Below the pieces are notes generated by a model that searched no databases, had not been told where the DNA came from, and worked only from the letters and a program-made list of their open reading frames with translations. A stretch of 64,000 bases of DNA from Cephaloticoccus sp. Its GTDB lineage: Bacteria > Verrucomicrobiota > Verrucomicrobiia > Opitutales > Opitutaceae. Where the stretch lies: the NCBI GenBank assembly GCA_030833445.1, contig JAURHD010000014.1, forward strand, positions 1-64,000, given 5' to 3'. The translations under genes and the position numbers were made by a program. Shown one piece after another: positions 34,379 through 42,737 of this stretch; the stretch's first letter is position 1, and the number at the start of each line of letters is the position of its first letter.

Positions 34379-36589
34379 TTAGGCTGGATAGGAGACCGGC
34401 AATTCGGCGGCCCGCGATATGTCCTGTCCGAGTAATACAACAATGTCGTGCCGCCGCTCCGGTGGGTAGACCTCCAGTCGGGTGATGCCGCCGTCCTTGA
34501 GCTCACATTCGATGGTGGTCTGACCGGGCAGATTTAACTTGAAATCGACATTCCAACGATCGCTCGGCCAAGCGGGGAAAAGATAGATACGCGAACCCAC
34601 GCATTGGACCAACATGGTCTGCATGGCAATTTGGGTGACACCTCCATGATCAAAATCGGGGATCCAATCGTAATTGGGTCCCCAAAAGCCCTTGAAGCGG
34701 ATTTGTGGCTGATTGGAGCTCTCGCAATTTTTGTGGGCTAGGTAGGCCGCTACATTCGTGATCCCTAGGTATGCAGCGTGAATGGCGTCCTGTCGCCAGC
34801 AGCCGGTATCGGGGAAGGTGCGGTGCGTGTAGGCATTACGGGCCGCATCCAAATCAGGATGGCCGATGCCATAGAGTTTATACGGGAAAACCGCATAGAG
34901 CTCCGGATTTTCCGAATTGTGCGGAGTGTCTTCGACTTTGGCCGCATGCAGGAGCATACGGGCGCCATGGCGCACTCCTACGGGGATTTCCGGCAAACGG
35001 GCGGATAACGCCCGCCATGCCCCTAAATCACTCACTTCAAGGTAAGTATCCGGCAGGGCCAACAGTTGTGGGAGCAGGTAATGCAGACCCGCTATCTCCG
35101 GCATTGGATTTTCCGTTTCCCACCAAGTTTCGAGTGATTGTGCGGGTTTGAGTAGCAACCGACCCTCACTGTCATTGGGGTAATGCAGGGCATAGAACCT
35201 CAATACCGCCCGGGCAACGGGGAGAAGTTCGTTGGTGAGTAGTGCCTCGTCGCCGGTGTGCTGGTAGGTTGCGAGCATCAGGGCGATCAGCTCGAAGCCA
35301 CTTTGCCAATAGCGGCGGATGTATTGATTTTCCACATCGCCCGGTTCCTTATCAGTGCGATCCAAACCATAGTTGCTCGGGAGGAGGGCACCCCAGAAAT
35401 ACTGGGTCTCCGGGAAAAATACACCACCGTGGCCGAACCAGACCTGCGTTCGTTGTTCAGCCAAGGACAACATATCGCGATACATCCGGAAGAGCGGACG
35501 CATCAAATCAAAATCTCCATTGGCGAGCAGGCCCCAGTAAAGCAAACGCGTGTTTTGCCACCAATACCCACCGCCCCAACGCCGATAATCCGCGTCGTAG
35601 GATTCTCCAGTTACGCCCCAGTCGGCGGTGAATAATCCGCCGTTGAATTTTATGGGAAAAAGTCCCCGGCCTGAACACGCAATCATGTATCGCTGCCATT
35701 GCAGGTGCTCGGTGATATTTCCCGGGTTGCACCAATCTGTGTCGCGCAAGCCGGCGTGGATGTGGCTGCGTTCCCAGAAATCACGCCACCAAGTCTGATG
35801 GTCGCGCCACGCATCCCGCAGCGACGGAAGTCCGTCGGGATTGGCCGCACCTTGGATCTGGTTGACCCATTCATTGATGGTGGGGGTTTGGGCACAGTGC
35901 ACCGTAACGGAGAACACCGCCGAGGTGGTCTTGCGCGCGGTAATGATGCCGCTCCGGCCCTTGCGCTTGAATCCGGCGCCTTGCAGATAGCCGCCAAAGG
36001 TTCGACCTATCAACGGATCGTCGTTCTCCGACTTGAATTCGTCCAAGCTCTGGGCTTGCAGCACTTCACCCCAAATCGAACTTTCGTTACGCTGATACCA
36101 TGCGACGGCCCCGCGCAGTTTGGGCACGATGATATCAGGTTGGAAAGTAACAGGTTTCTTGGGATCCAGTCCCAGGGCGGAATAGGCTTCACGGCCGGTA
36201 ATTTCCCGAGCCTGGTTGCGCCATGGCTCCAGCTCGACCCGAACATTCACTGGTTCGTCACTGGTTACTTCGACCACCAGACGTGGCCAGTGGGCATCCA
36301 TCCACAACCGCACCTTGGTCGAACCATTGGTGACCAAGATGGAGGCGTCGGCCAATGAAAGCCGCTGTTCGAATTTCCCTTCATCGAGCAGGTCGGGTTT
36401 TAGACTGATCCTCAACCTCCCGATTTTGATCAGACGCGACAGGTGATCCCATGCGTCAGTCTTGGACAGATAGAAAAGGATGTCACCATCCTGATCCGTC
36501 CATATGTTGGCGGCAATGTCACCATTACCAAGGGGTAGTGAATCGGCCGATGAATGGCCGGGGGTATTCCAAGTGATGTCTCCAATCAC
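34379..36589 (-). CDS. DUF5703-like/GH95-like (alpha/alpha)6 glycosidase
   Basis: A 736-residue protein with no signal peptide. The N-terminal beta domain opens ITWNTPGHSSADSLPLGNGDIAANIW, the LGNG signature shared by GH95 fucosidases and DUF5703 proteins. The middle is rich in Trp/Tyr with RRWGGGYWWQNTRLLYWGLL and DADYRR typical of an (alpha/alpha)6 barrel, followed by a C-terminal beta-sandwich. I favour the DUF5703 family over true GH95; the substrate is unknown. The gene is transcribed toward tRNA-Arg and the translation ends 17 bp after that tRNA's terminator. Confidence 0.75.
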   Translation of the reverse strand: MIGDITWNTPGHSSADSLPLGNGDIAANIWTDQDGDILFYLSKTDAWDHLSRLIKIGRLRISLKPDLLDEGKFEQRLSLADASILVTNGSTKVRLWMDAHWPRLVVEVTSDEPVNVRVELEPWRNQAREITGREAYSALGLDPKKPVTFQPDIIVPKLRGAVAWYQRNESSIWGEVLQAQSLDEFKSENDDPLIGRTFGGYLQGAGFKRKGRSGIITARKTTSAVFSVTVHCAQTPTINEWVNQIQGAANPDGLPSLRDAWRDHQTWWRDFWERSHIHAGLRDTDWCNPGNITEHLQWQRYMIACSGRGLFPIKFNGGLFTADWGVTGESYDADYRRWGGGYWWQNTRLLYWGLLANGDFDLMRPLFRMYRDMLSLAEQRTQVWFGHGGVFFPETQYFWGALLPSNYGLDRTDKEPGDVENQYIRRYWQSGFELIALMLATYQHTGDEALLTNELLPVARAVLRFYALHYPNDSEGRLLLKPAQSLETWWETENPMPEIAGLHYLLPQLLALPDTYLEVSDLGAWRALSARLPEIPVGVRHGARMLLHAAKVEDTPHNSENPELYAVFPYKLYGIGHPDLDAARNAYTHRTFPDTGCWRQDAIHAAYLGITNVAAYLAHKNCESSNQPQIRFKGFWGPNYDWIPDFDHGGVTQIAMQTMLVQCVGSRIYLFPAWPSDRWNVDFKLNLPGQTTIECELKDGGITRLEVYPPERRHDIVVLLGQDISRAAELPVSYPA

Positions 36590-36616
36590 GCGGTTAGTCG
36601 TAGGAAGTGGTCGTCC

Positions 36617-36649
36617 ATAAGCAAGAAAACCCGCCGGGTGGGCGGGTTT
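36617..36649 (-). terminator. Rho-independent terminator of hpf
   Basis: A 9-bp perfect stem, AAACCCGCC (36627-36635) with GGCGGGTTT (36641-36649), loop of five bases. On the minus strand it is followed by TCTTGCTT, a T-rich tail, while the plus strand continues ACCGTGG. It lies just beyond the end of the minus-strand hpf gene (stop at 36677), in the correct direction for ending it. Confidence 0.78.
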
Positions 36650-36676
36650 ACCGTGGAATATATAGATTGACGCGAA

Positions 36677-37051
36677 TCAGACTGCCTTGGGCAGGGCGAC
36701 ATCCGCGAATTCGATGGTGTGCGGGTGATTGCGCTTTTCTTTTTCCAAGCGGGCGCGCCGACGCAGCATCCGGTCGAGTTTATCGGTCAGGAGTGAGATG
36801 GCCTTGTGGCATTCGTCGGACGACACCGTGGCATTGAGTTCAGGCCCATTGATTACCATATGGCCCTTGGCTTTGAAGCGACTGCTCACCGCCTCCTTGG
36901 AGTCACATTCCAGTTCCACGCGGATCCGCAGGATACGTTCCTCGTGACGAAACAATCTCTCGGCTTTCTCGCGGACGTAGGTTTTGAGTGAAGGGGTCAG
37001 GTCGAGATGGATGCCAGAGACGATTAGTTCGTGGTTATTTTGTCTGTTCAT
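36677..37051 (-). CDS. hpf: Ribosome hibernation promoting factor, short form
   Basis: A 124-residue HPF/RaiA-family protein that binds the 30S channel in stationary phase and blocks mRNA and tRNA. The sequence MNRQNNHELIVSGIHLDLTP and LKTYVREKAERLFRHEERI shows the family beta-alpha-beta pattern. The long HPF-specific C-terminal dimerisation domain is absent. A later basic, coiled segment (DRMLRRRARLEKEKRNH) may be a species-specific tail. I chose ATG 37051 over the earlier ATG 37063 and track start 37126. It is divergent from an SDR gene across 53 bp, which must hold both promoters. Confidence 0.88.
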   Translation of the reverse strand: MNRQNNHELIVSGIHLDLTPSLKTYVREKAERLFRHEERILRIRVELECDSKEAVSSRFKAKGHMVINGPELNATVSSDECHKAISLLTDKLDRMLRRRARLEKEKRNHPHTIEFADVALPKAV

Positions 37052-37104
37052 ATTTCGGTCCATGGGTTGTGGTTGCTGACAGAAATGAGTCGATATTTGA
37101 TGCC

Positions 37105-37923
37105 ATGGCCTCGCTAAGCGAAGCACTTAAACCATTCTCCGCCGTCATCGTGACGGGGGGATCCTCCGGTATTGGAAAATCGTTCATCAAACTGTTGAGG
37201 AGTCTGCAACCCGATCTGCAGTTTTGCAACCTCTCTCGCAGTTTTCCCGAACTAAAATCAGGAGAACTTAAGTTGCACCACATTGCTGTTGATCTGGCCG
37301 ATAGGGCTGGGCTGGGCACCACGGTTGAGAGTATTGATGCTTGGCTTGCCAGCGTGGCGCCCGTAGGAAAAGTCCTGCTGATAAACAACAGTGGGTATGG
37401 TGGTTACGGTGCATTTCCTGAACCAGATATCACTCATCAACTAGGAATGATTGATTTGAATGTCCGGGCGTTGGTGGAACTGAGTGCACGTCTGTTACCG
37501 ACTCTACGCACCCGGGGTGGCGCCATCATAAACATAGCTTCTACTGCCGCATTCCAGCCGACTCCGTGGATGGCGGTTTATGGAGCTACCAAGGTTTTTG
37601 TTTTACACTGGAGCCTGGCCTTGAATCAGGAACTACGGGGCACTGGCGTGCAAGTGCTCGCCGTATGTCCGGGACCCACTGCGACGGAGTTTTTTCGCCG
37701 GGCCGGACTAAAACAGGGGAGTGTGGTGGATGCGCTCAGCATGGATAGTGAGACCGTTGTGCAGCAATCCCTGCAAGCACTCGCCGCCGGTCGATCCTTG
37801 GTGGTTACCGGTTGGAAAAACAAACTAGGTGCAGCCGTGATTTCAGTTTTTCCAAAACCGTTGGCGACATGGATTTCTTCCAAGGTGCTCGCCCGATTCC
37901 GACTCCAAAAGGTGGCACGATGA
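37105..37923 (+). CDS. Short-chain dehydrogenase/reductase, DltE/YqjQ type
   Basis: A 272-residue NAD(P)-dependent SDR. The cofactor motif is IVTGGSSGIGKSF, the NNSG element is in LLINNSGYGGYG, the catalytic Ser is in NIASTAAFQ and the YxxxK pair is in YGATKVF. The substrate is unknown. The chosen start is ATG 37105 (MASLSEALKPF); the track ORF extends through the hpf promoter. The last codon overlaps the pseudouridine synthase start as ATGA, so the two are translationally coupled. Confidence 0.85.
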   Translation: MASLSEALKPFSAVIVTGGSSGIGKSFIKLLRSLQPDLQFCNLSRSFPELKSGELKLHHIAVDLADRAGLGTTVESIDAWLASVAPVGKVLLINNSGYGGYGAFPEPDITHQLGMIDLNVRALVELSARLLPTLRTRGGAIINIASTAAFQPTPWMAVYGATKVFVLHWSLALNQELRGTGVQVLAVCPGPTATEFFRRAGLKQGSVVDALSMDSETVVQQSLQALAAGRSLVVTGWKNKLGAAVISVFPKPLATWISSKVLARFRLQKVAR

Positions 37924-38735
37924 ATCCCCCTGAACCAGGGAAGGGATTCTATGCAGGCAAAGCCTGTGCATGGCCTCCCCGGCCCCCGCCAAAACCAGAG
38001 AATGTAAGGCAGATTACGCCTGTGGAGATGCGATCATGGATCATCTATGAAGATGAGCGGCTCTTGGTTGTAAATAAACCGGGGGATGTGGTGTGCCATC
38101 CTTCCAAGGCCGGTCCATGGTCAAGCTTGGTGGGAGCCGCGCGCGAATACACCGCTTTGCCGACGATGCATTTGGTCTTCCGATTGGATCGGGAGACCAG
38201 TGGCGTGGTTGTATTAACAAAGGATTCTGCGATGGCGGGTCGATTGCAGACCGCGATGCAGAAGCGTAAAGTCGGCAAGGAATACCAGGCTATCCTGACG
38301 GGTGAGTTACGAGACGCAGTTACAGTCGATCAACCGCTCGGCGATGATGTCTCGAGTCCGGTCTATGTGAAAACCACTGTCCGCCCTGATGGTTTGGCGG
38401 CGAAGACGCATTTTACCCCGCTGAAGACGGCCAATGGTTTTACCTTGGCCAAGGTGGTGACGGAGAGCGGACGGAAGCATCAGATCCGGGCGCATGCTCT
38501 TTGGCTGGGCCATCGATTGGTGGGCGACAAAATTTACGGCCCCGATGATCGCTTGTATCTGGAATTCATCGATCACGGTTGGAGTGTGGCAATGGCCGAC
38601 AGATTACTATTACCCCGGCAAGCCCTGCATTGTGCCTCGATTGACTTGACCATCGCCGGAGCGCCAGAGGTCTTCCGGGCCCCACTGGCTGCGGACATGC
38701 AGGACTTTTGTGTCAGTCACGGATTAACGATGTGA
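37920..38735 (+). CDS. RluA-family pseudouridine synthase
   Basis: A 271-residue RNA pseudouridine synthase. The S4 domain seen in RluC/RluD is not present; the core starts at IIYEDERLLVVNKPGDVVCHP. The catalytic aspartate is in the HRLDxxTSG-type motif, here FRLDRETSGVVVLTK, and the later SGRKHQIRAHALWLGHRLVGDKIYG block is diagnostic. Which rRNA or tRNA uridine is modified is unknown. An extra proline-rich N-terminal 35 residues precede the core. It starts at an ATGA overlap with the SDR gene and ends overlapping the convergent peptidase gene by 23 bp. Confidence 0.92.
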   Translation: MNPPEPGKGFYAGKACAWPPRPPPKPENVRQITPVEMRSWIIYEDERLLVVNKPGDVVCHPSKAGPWSSLVGAAREYTALPTMHLVFRLDRETSGVVVLTKDSAMAGRLQTAMQKRKVGKEYQAILTGELRDAVTVDQPLGDDVSSPVYVKTTVRPDGLAAKTHFTPLKTANGFTLAKVVTESGRKHQIRAHALWLGHRLVGDKIYGPDDRLYLEFIDHGWSVAMADRLLLPRQALHCASIDLTIAGAPEVFRAPLAADMQDFCVSHGLTM

Positions 38736-39477
38736 CTGCAGCTGCGACGGCCGCCTGCATGGCACCGATGCGGTCAGACACAGGCAAGGCGGACGGTGTT
38801 TCCAAAGTATAACTCAAGGTAGTATGCGAGAGACTGAGAAATATCGCTTCCGGCCAATTGGTGCGGAGGAGGGGATCGCTAACCGGTCGGATGATGCCAG
38901 GTTCGGCAATAGGCCGACCGTCGATAATGCTGGCCGGTTCTATCGGCATCAATCCACTCACTGTCTGGATCATCTTATCGGCCAAAGTTGGACGGGCCCT
39001 CGGGTTGAGCTCGTAAAGATAGAATCCGGTCGATTCCCAGTCTTCATGCAGGCATAGAGTAAGATCAAATGGGGGCTGCCGCCCCAACCAGCGGGTATGG
39101 GCCTGAACTTCTAGCGAGCTTCTGTCCTGATAATCGCGGTTGAGGTCGCATTGGTCGACGTTTTCGCGGGTGGCGGCCTGCAGTCCTTCGGGATTTAGCA
39201 CCGGGCAGATAAACCAATTGGCATTATTTGAGAAAAATCCGGCACGTAGCATGGTCAGCAGGGCGAGGGGCGGCGCCGGTTCATCCCCATGTAGCCCAGC
39301 CGAGATGTATATCCGGGGACGCGGCCCGGGATTTCGCCGGGTCAGGGCAATGAGAGGGAATTCGCCGATTCGACCGAATGTCTCGACGCGAAATCCCTGG
39401 GCCAACGCAGCGGTTTCGATATCGCCGATCAGTTCATGCACGTTGAGGGAGGATCCCGGCTTACCAGTAGAATTCAT
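38713..39477 (-). CDS. M14-like zinc carboxypeptidase / succinylglutamate desuccinylase-like
   Basis: A 254-residue probable zinc hydrolase of the AspA/AstE/M14 group. The HxxE motif is in AGLHGDEPAPP, an Asn-Pro-Glu-Gly segment (VLNPEGLQAATREN) and NRDYQDRSS follow, and the third zinc ligand is probably the His in LCLHEDWE. A C-terminal TLETPSALP resembles M14 catalytic segments with ETP. Substrate unknown; peptide or amide. I chose ATG 39477 (MNSTGKPGSSLNV) since the upstream ATG 39540 coincides with the divergent gltX start. It converges with the pseudouridine synthase. Confidence 0.8.
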   Translation of the reverse strand: MNSTGKPGSSLNVHELIGDIETAALAQGFRVETFGRIGEFPLIALTRRNPGPRPRIYISAGLHGDEPAPPLALLTMLRAGFFSNNANWFICPVLNPEGLQAATRENVDQCDLNRDYQDRSSLEVQAHTRWLGRQPPFDLTLCLHEDWESTGFYLYELNPRARPTLADKMIQTVSGLMPIEPASIIDGRPIAEPGIIRPVSDPLLRTNWPEAIFLSLSHTTLSYTLETPSALPVSDRIGAMQAAVAAAVTSLIRD

Positions 39478-39538
39478 GCCGACGCTATAATCGTGGCTTG
39501 GAACCGGGGTGCAAACCCTGTTAACAATTACTCTTTCC

Positions 39539-40912
39539 ATGTCACAAGTTCGCGTCCGCTTCGCCCCGAGTCCCACCGGGTTTTTCCATATCGGCAGTGC
39601 CCGCACGGCCCTGTTCAACTGGCTATATGCCCGTCACACGGGCGGGCAGTTTATTCTGCGGATTGAGGATACCGACAAAGAGCGCAACAGTGACGCGTTT
39701 CTGAATGTAATCTATGACAGTTTGAAATGGCTCGGGCTGAATTGGGATGAGGGTCCTCAGGTCGGTGGAGATTTTGGACCCTACCGCCAGAGTGAGCGTG
39801 GAGAGATTTATAAGATTTACGTGCAGAAACTGCTCGATGCAGGTCGAGCCTACGAGAAGGATGGTGCTATCTGGTTTAAACTTCTTGGCGAGCGCTCTGA
39901 GGTTTTTGATGATCGCAGGGAGAAGACCGTGACTAAGGTCAAGACAGAGCCGACCGTGATCGAAGATCGGATTCGTGGACATGTTGAGCGAATCGAGGAT
40001 GAGGATTTCGTTATTGTGCGTTCAGACGGTAATCCGGTTTTTCACCTGGTTAACGTGGTGGACGACATTGCAATGGGCATTACGCATGTCATCCGGGGAG
40101 AGGATCACCTTTCGAATACCAGCAAGCATGTGGAATTATTTAAGGCTTTTGGGGCCTCAGTGCCGGAATTTGCTCACATACCACTAATCCTGAAGCAGAA
40201 CGGTCCGGGCAAAATGTCCAAACGTGATCAAGGTGCCCTTGTCGAAGAGTATCAGCGTCGGGGTTTTCTGCCGGATGCCTTAGTCAATTTCCTCAGCTTG
40301 CTCGGCTGGAATCCAGGTGATGACCGCGAGAAAATGCCGATCGAGGAAATCGTGCGGCTCTTCGATCTCCCCGGAGTGAATCAAAGTAATGCCCGATTTG
40401 ACGATAAGAAACTCGCGCACATGAACATGGTTTACCTGCTGGAATTGCCGGCAGATGAATTCGTGACGAAGGTCCGCACCTATCTCACCGCCCAAAGTGC
40501 TGGACCGGCTCTGGCGGCGGATGAGGGCTACTTTCGCGAGGTCATGCTTCTCAGTCAGCCCAAGATCAAGGGTTTTGAAGAGTTACCCTCTTACACAGTC
40601 TATTTCTTTACCGAGAACTATCCGATCGACGACAAGGTGAAAACCAAGGTCATGGGTAAAGGCGAACCCAAGGTCCGCTTGGCTGAATTGATCGCAGCGA
40701 TGCCGGCCATGGATTTTACCACAGATGAAAGCATCGAGAATGGAATCAAGGCAGTGGCCGAGGCCAATACCCAAGGCTTTGGGGCTTACCAATCAATCGC
40801 GCGACTGGCGCTGACGGGCACCAATGTAGGGCCAAGTATCACCGGCATTATGCGGGTGCTGGGCCGTGACAAGGTGTCGGCACGACTCGTTGGGTTTGCC
40901 GCGGCGAATTAG
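39539..40912 (+). CDS. gltX: Glutamyl-tRNA synthetase
   Basis: A 457-residue class I synthetase that charges tRNA-Glu (and possibly tRNA-Gln). HIGH motif: [26 protein letters not shown] motif: [15 protein letters not shown]. The Zn-binding insertion of E. coli GltX is not evident. The start is ATG 39539 ([14 protein letters not shown]). The convergent neighbour is glnS, so this genome charges tRNA-Gln directly; a misacylating GluRS is therefore not needed. Confidence 0.97.
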   Translation: MSQVRVRFAPSPTGFFHIGSARTALFNWLYARHTGGQFILRIEDTDKERNSDAFLNVIYDSLKWLGLNWDEGPQVGGDFGPYRQSERGEIYKIYVQKLLDAGRAYEKDGAIWFKLLGERSEVFDDRREKTVTKVKTEPTVIEDRIRGHVERIEDEDFVIVRSDGNPVFHLVNVVDDIAMGITHVIRGEDHLSNTSKHVELFKAFGASVPEFAHIPLILKQNGPGKMSKRDQGALVEEYQRRGFLPDALVNFLSLLGWNPGDDREKMPIEEIVRLFDLPGVNQSNARFDDKKLAHMNMVYLLELPADEFVTKVRTYLTAQSAGPALAADEGYFREVMLLSQPKIKGFEELPSYTVYFFTENYPIDDKVKTKVMGKGEPKVRLAELIAAMPAMDFTTDESIENGIKAVAEANTQGFGAYQSIARLALTGTNVGPSITGIMRVLGRDKVSARLVGFAAAN

Positions 40913-40922
40913 ATTAGATCCA

Positions 40923-42692
40923 TTACGCCCAGGTGTCGCGCAGGGTGATCGTGCGATTGTAAACGGGTTTGTCCGCGGTGGAATCCACCAAGTCAGGTGT
41001 GAAATAGCCCAGCCGCTCAAATTGAAACACGGTTCCCGTGACTGCGGTCTGCAGGCCGAATTCCAGGCGGGCTTTAACAACCTCCATGGATTGTGGGTTT
41101 AGCACCGTCATGAAATCCTCTTCCTTGCCCGGTTCGGCTACCGTAACCATGCGATCGTAGAGGCGCACTTCGGCTTCGATGCTGTCGGTTGCACTGACCC
41201 AGTGGATGGTCCCTTTGACTTTCTTTCCGGAGTTGGGTTCACCGCTGCGCGTATCGAGTTGGGCGGTGCAATGAAGTTCGGTGACCTGGCCGGATTCGTC
41301 CTTGATGATCTCATCCAGCGCGATGATGCAGGCATATTTGAGACGCACTTCACCGCCCGGTTTGAGTCGATGGAATTTTGGCGGCGGCACTTCAGCGAAA
41401 TCGTCCTGTTCGATGTAGACTTCGCGGGTTAAGTTGAGTGGTCGCTTGGTCGGCGCGTCAGACTGCGGATTGTTGATCGCTTCACAGTTGATGATTTCAC
41501 CCTCAGCAATGTTGGTCAGAACCAGTTTCACTGGCTTTAATACGGCCAGCCGACGTTCGGCCGATTGATTTAATTCGTCGCGCACCGCATGCTCCATGGC
41601 GGCGATGTCGGTGATGCCGTCGTGAGTGGTAATGCCGGTGCTGATCACGAAGCGGCGCAGAGCGGCAGCCGGAATCCCGCGGCGGCGCATGCCGGCCAAC
41701 GTAGGCATCCGCGGATCATCCCAGCCCGTCACCTTTTTCTCCTGCACCAAGCGCAGCAGGTTACGCTTGCTCATGATTGTGTAGGTGGGAATGAGCTTCG
41801 CGAATTCGTATTGGTGTGGGACCGGCCGGGGTAGCTCTAGACTGGCCAGAACCCAGTCATAAAGCGGACGATGCGAAACGAATTCCAAGGTGCACAGACT
41901 GTGGGTGACGCCTTCGAGGTAGTCACTCAGGCAATGCGCATAGTCGTAGAGAGGATAGATGCACCACTTGTCCCCGGTATGGTGATGGGTGATATGCCGG
42001 ATACGATAGAGCAATGGATCACGCAGCCAAAGATTCGGCGATGCCATGTCTATTTTGGCCCGAAGCGAGTGTGCGCCATTCGGAAACTCACCGGCTCGCA
42101 TCCGTTGAAAGAGATCAAGGTTTTCTTCGATTAAGCGATTTCGGTAAGGGCTGTCCTTGCCCGGTTCAGTAGGGGTGCCGCGGTATTTTTCCGTATCCTC
42201 CGGACTTAGATCGCAAACATAGGCTTTGCCCCGTTTGATCAGTTCCAGAGCGTAAGCATAGAGCTGTTCAAAGTAGTCTGAAGCGGTGAACGGTTCAGCT
42301 TGCGCGGTATCAGCCGGGACGGACGTAACCTTGTAGTCGGTCTGACCATTGATTTGATGGGCCACGGGGACGGCTCCCAGGGGTTTGAAAGTCAACTGGG
42401 CATCACCCCAACCGCTGATCAACCAGCGAATGTCTGCGGTTATGGCCGAAACGAAATGGGCATCTTCTTTGGCCGGGTTGGTGTCATCAAACCGCAGATT
42501 ACACTGACCGTTATTTTCCCGAGCCACGCCAAAGTTGAGCAGGATGGAACGTGCATGCCCGATATGAAGGTAGCCATTGGGTTCGGGGGGGAACCGCGTA
42601 ACGATGTTAGTGTAACGCTTCTCCGCTACTTGGCTCGCGATGATGTCGCGGATAAAATCGGAGGGCAGAGTGGGATTGTCTTCAGCGGACAT
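40923..42692 (-). CDS. glnS: Glutaminyl-tRNA synthetase
   Basis: A 589-residue class I enzyme that attaches Gln to tRNA-Gln. HIGH is FPPEPNGYLHIGHARSILLNFG, and the KMSKS-type loop reads IMSKRNLLRLV. The GlnRS-specific DDTNP in LRFDDTNPAKEDAHF and the C-terminal double beta-barrel anticodon domain (residues about 345-560) are present. Length matches bacterial GlnS with no YqeY-like tail. The gene ends ten bases from the convergent gltX stop. Confidence 0.97.
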   Translation of the reverse strand: MSAEDNPTLPSDFIRDIIASQVAEKRYTNIVTRFPPEPNGYLHIGHARSILLNFGVARENNGQCNLRFDDTNPAKEDAHFVSAITADIRWLISGWGDAQLTFKPLGAVPVAHQINGQTDYKVTSVPADTAQAEPFTASDYFEQLYAYALELIKRGKAYVCDLSPEDTEKYRGTPTEPGKDSPYRNRLIEENLDLFQRMRAGEFPNGAHSLRAKIDMASPNLWLRDPLLYRIRHITHHHTGDKWCIYPLYDYAHCLSDYLEGVTHSLCTLEFVSHRPLYDWVLASLELPRPVPHQYEFAKLIPTYTIMSKRNLLRLVQEKKVTGWDDPRMPTLAGMRRRGIPAAALRRFVISTGITTHDGITDIAAMEHAVRDELNQSAERRLAVLKPVKLVLTNIAEGEIINCEAINNPQSDAPTKRPLNLTREVYIEQDDFAEVPPPKFHRLKPGGEVRLKYACIIALDEIIKDESGQVTELHCTAQLDTRSGEPNSGKKVKGTIHWVSATDSIEAEVRLYDRMVTVAEPGKEEDFMTVLNPQSMEVVKARLEFGLQTAVTGTVFQFERLGYFTPDLVDSTADKPVYNRTITLRDTWA

Positions 42693-42737
42693 GCGGAAAT
42701 TCTGGTGGTGGGTTAGTCGCCGGCAAGCATACAGCCT

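Noticed and set aside
34245-36589. Integrated element at tRNA-Arg
   Set aside because: The genes beside the tRNA carry no integrase and I saw no duplicated tRNA 3' end as an attachment site.
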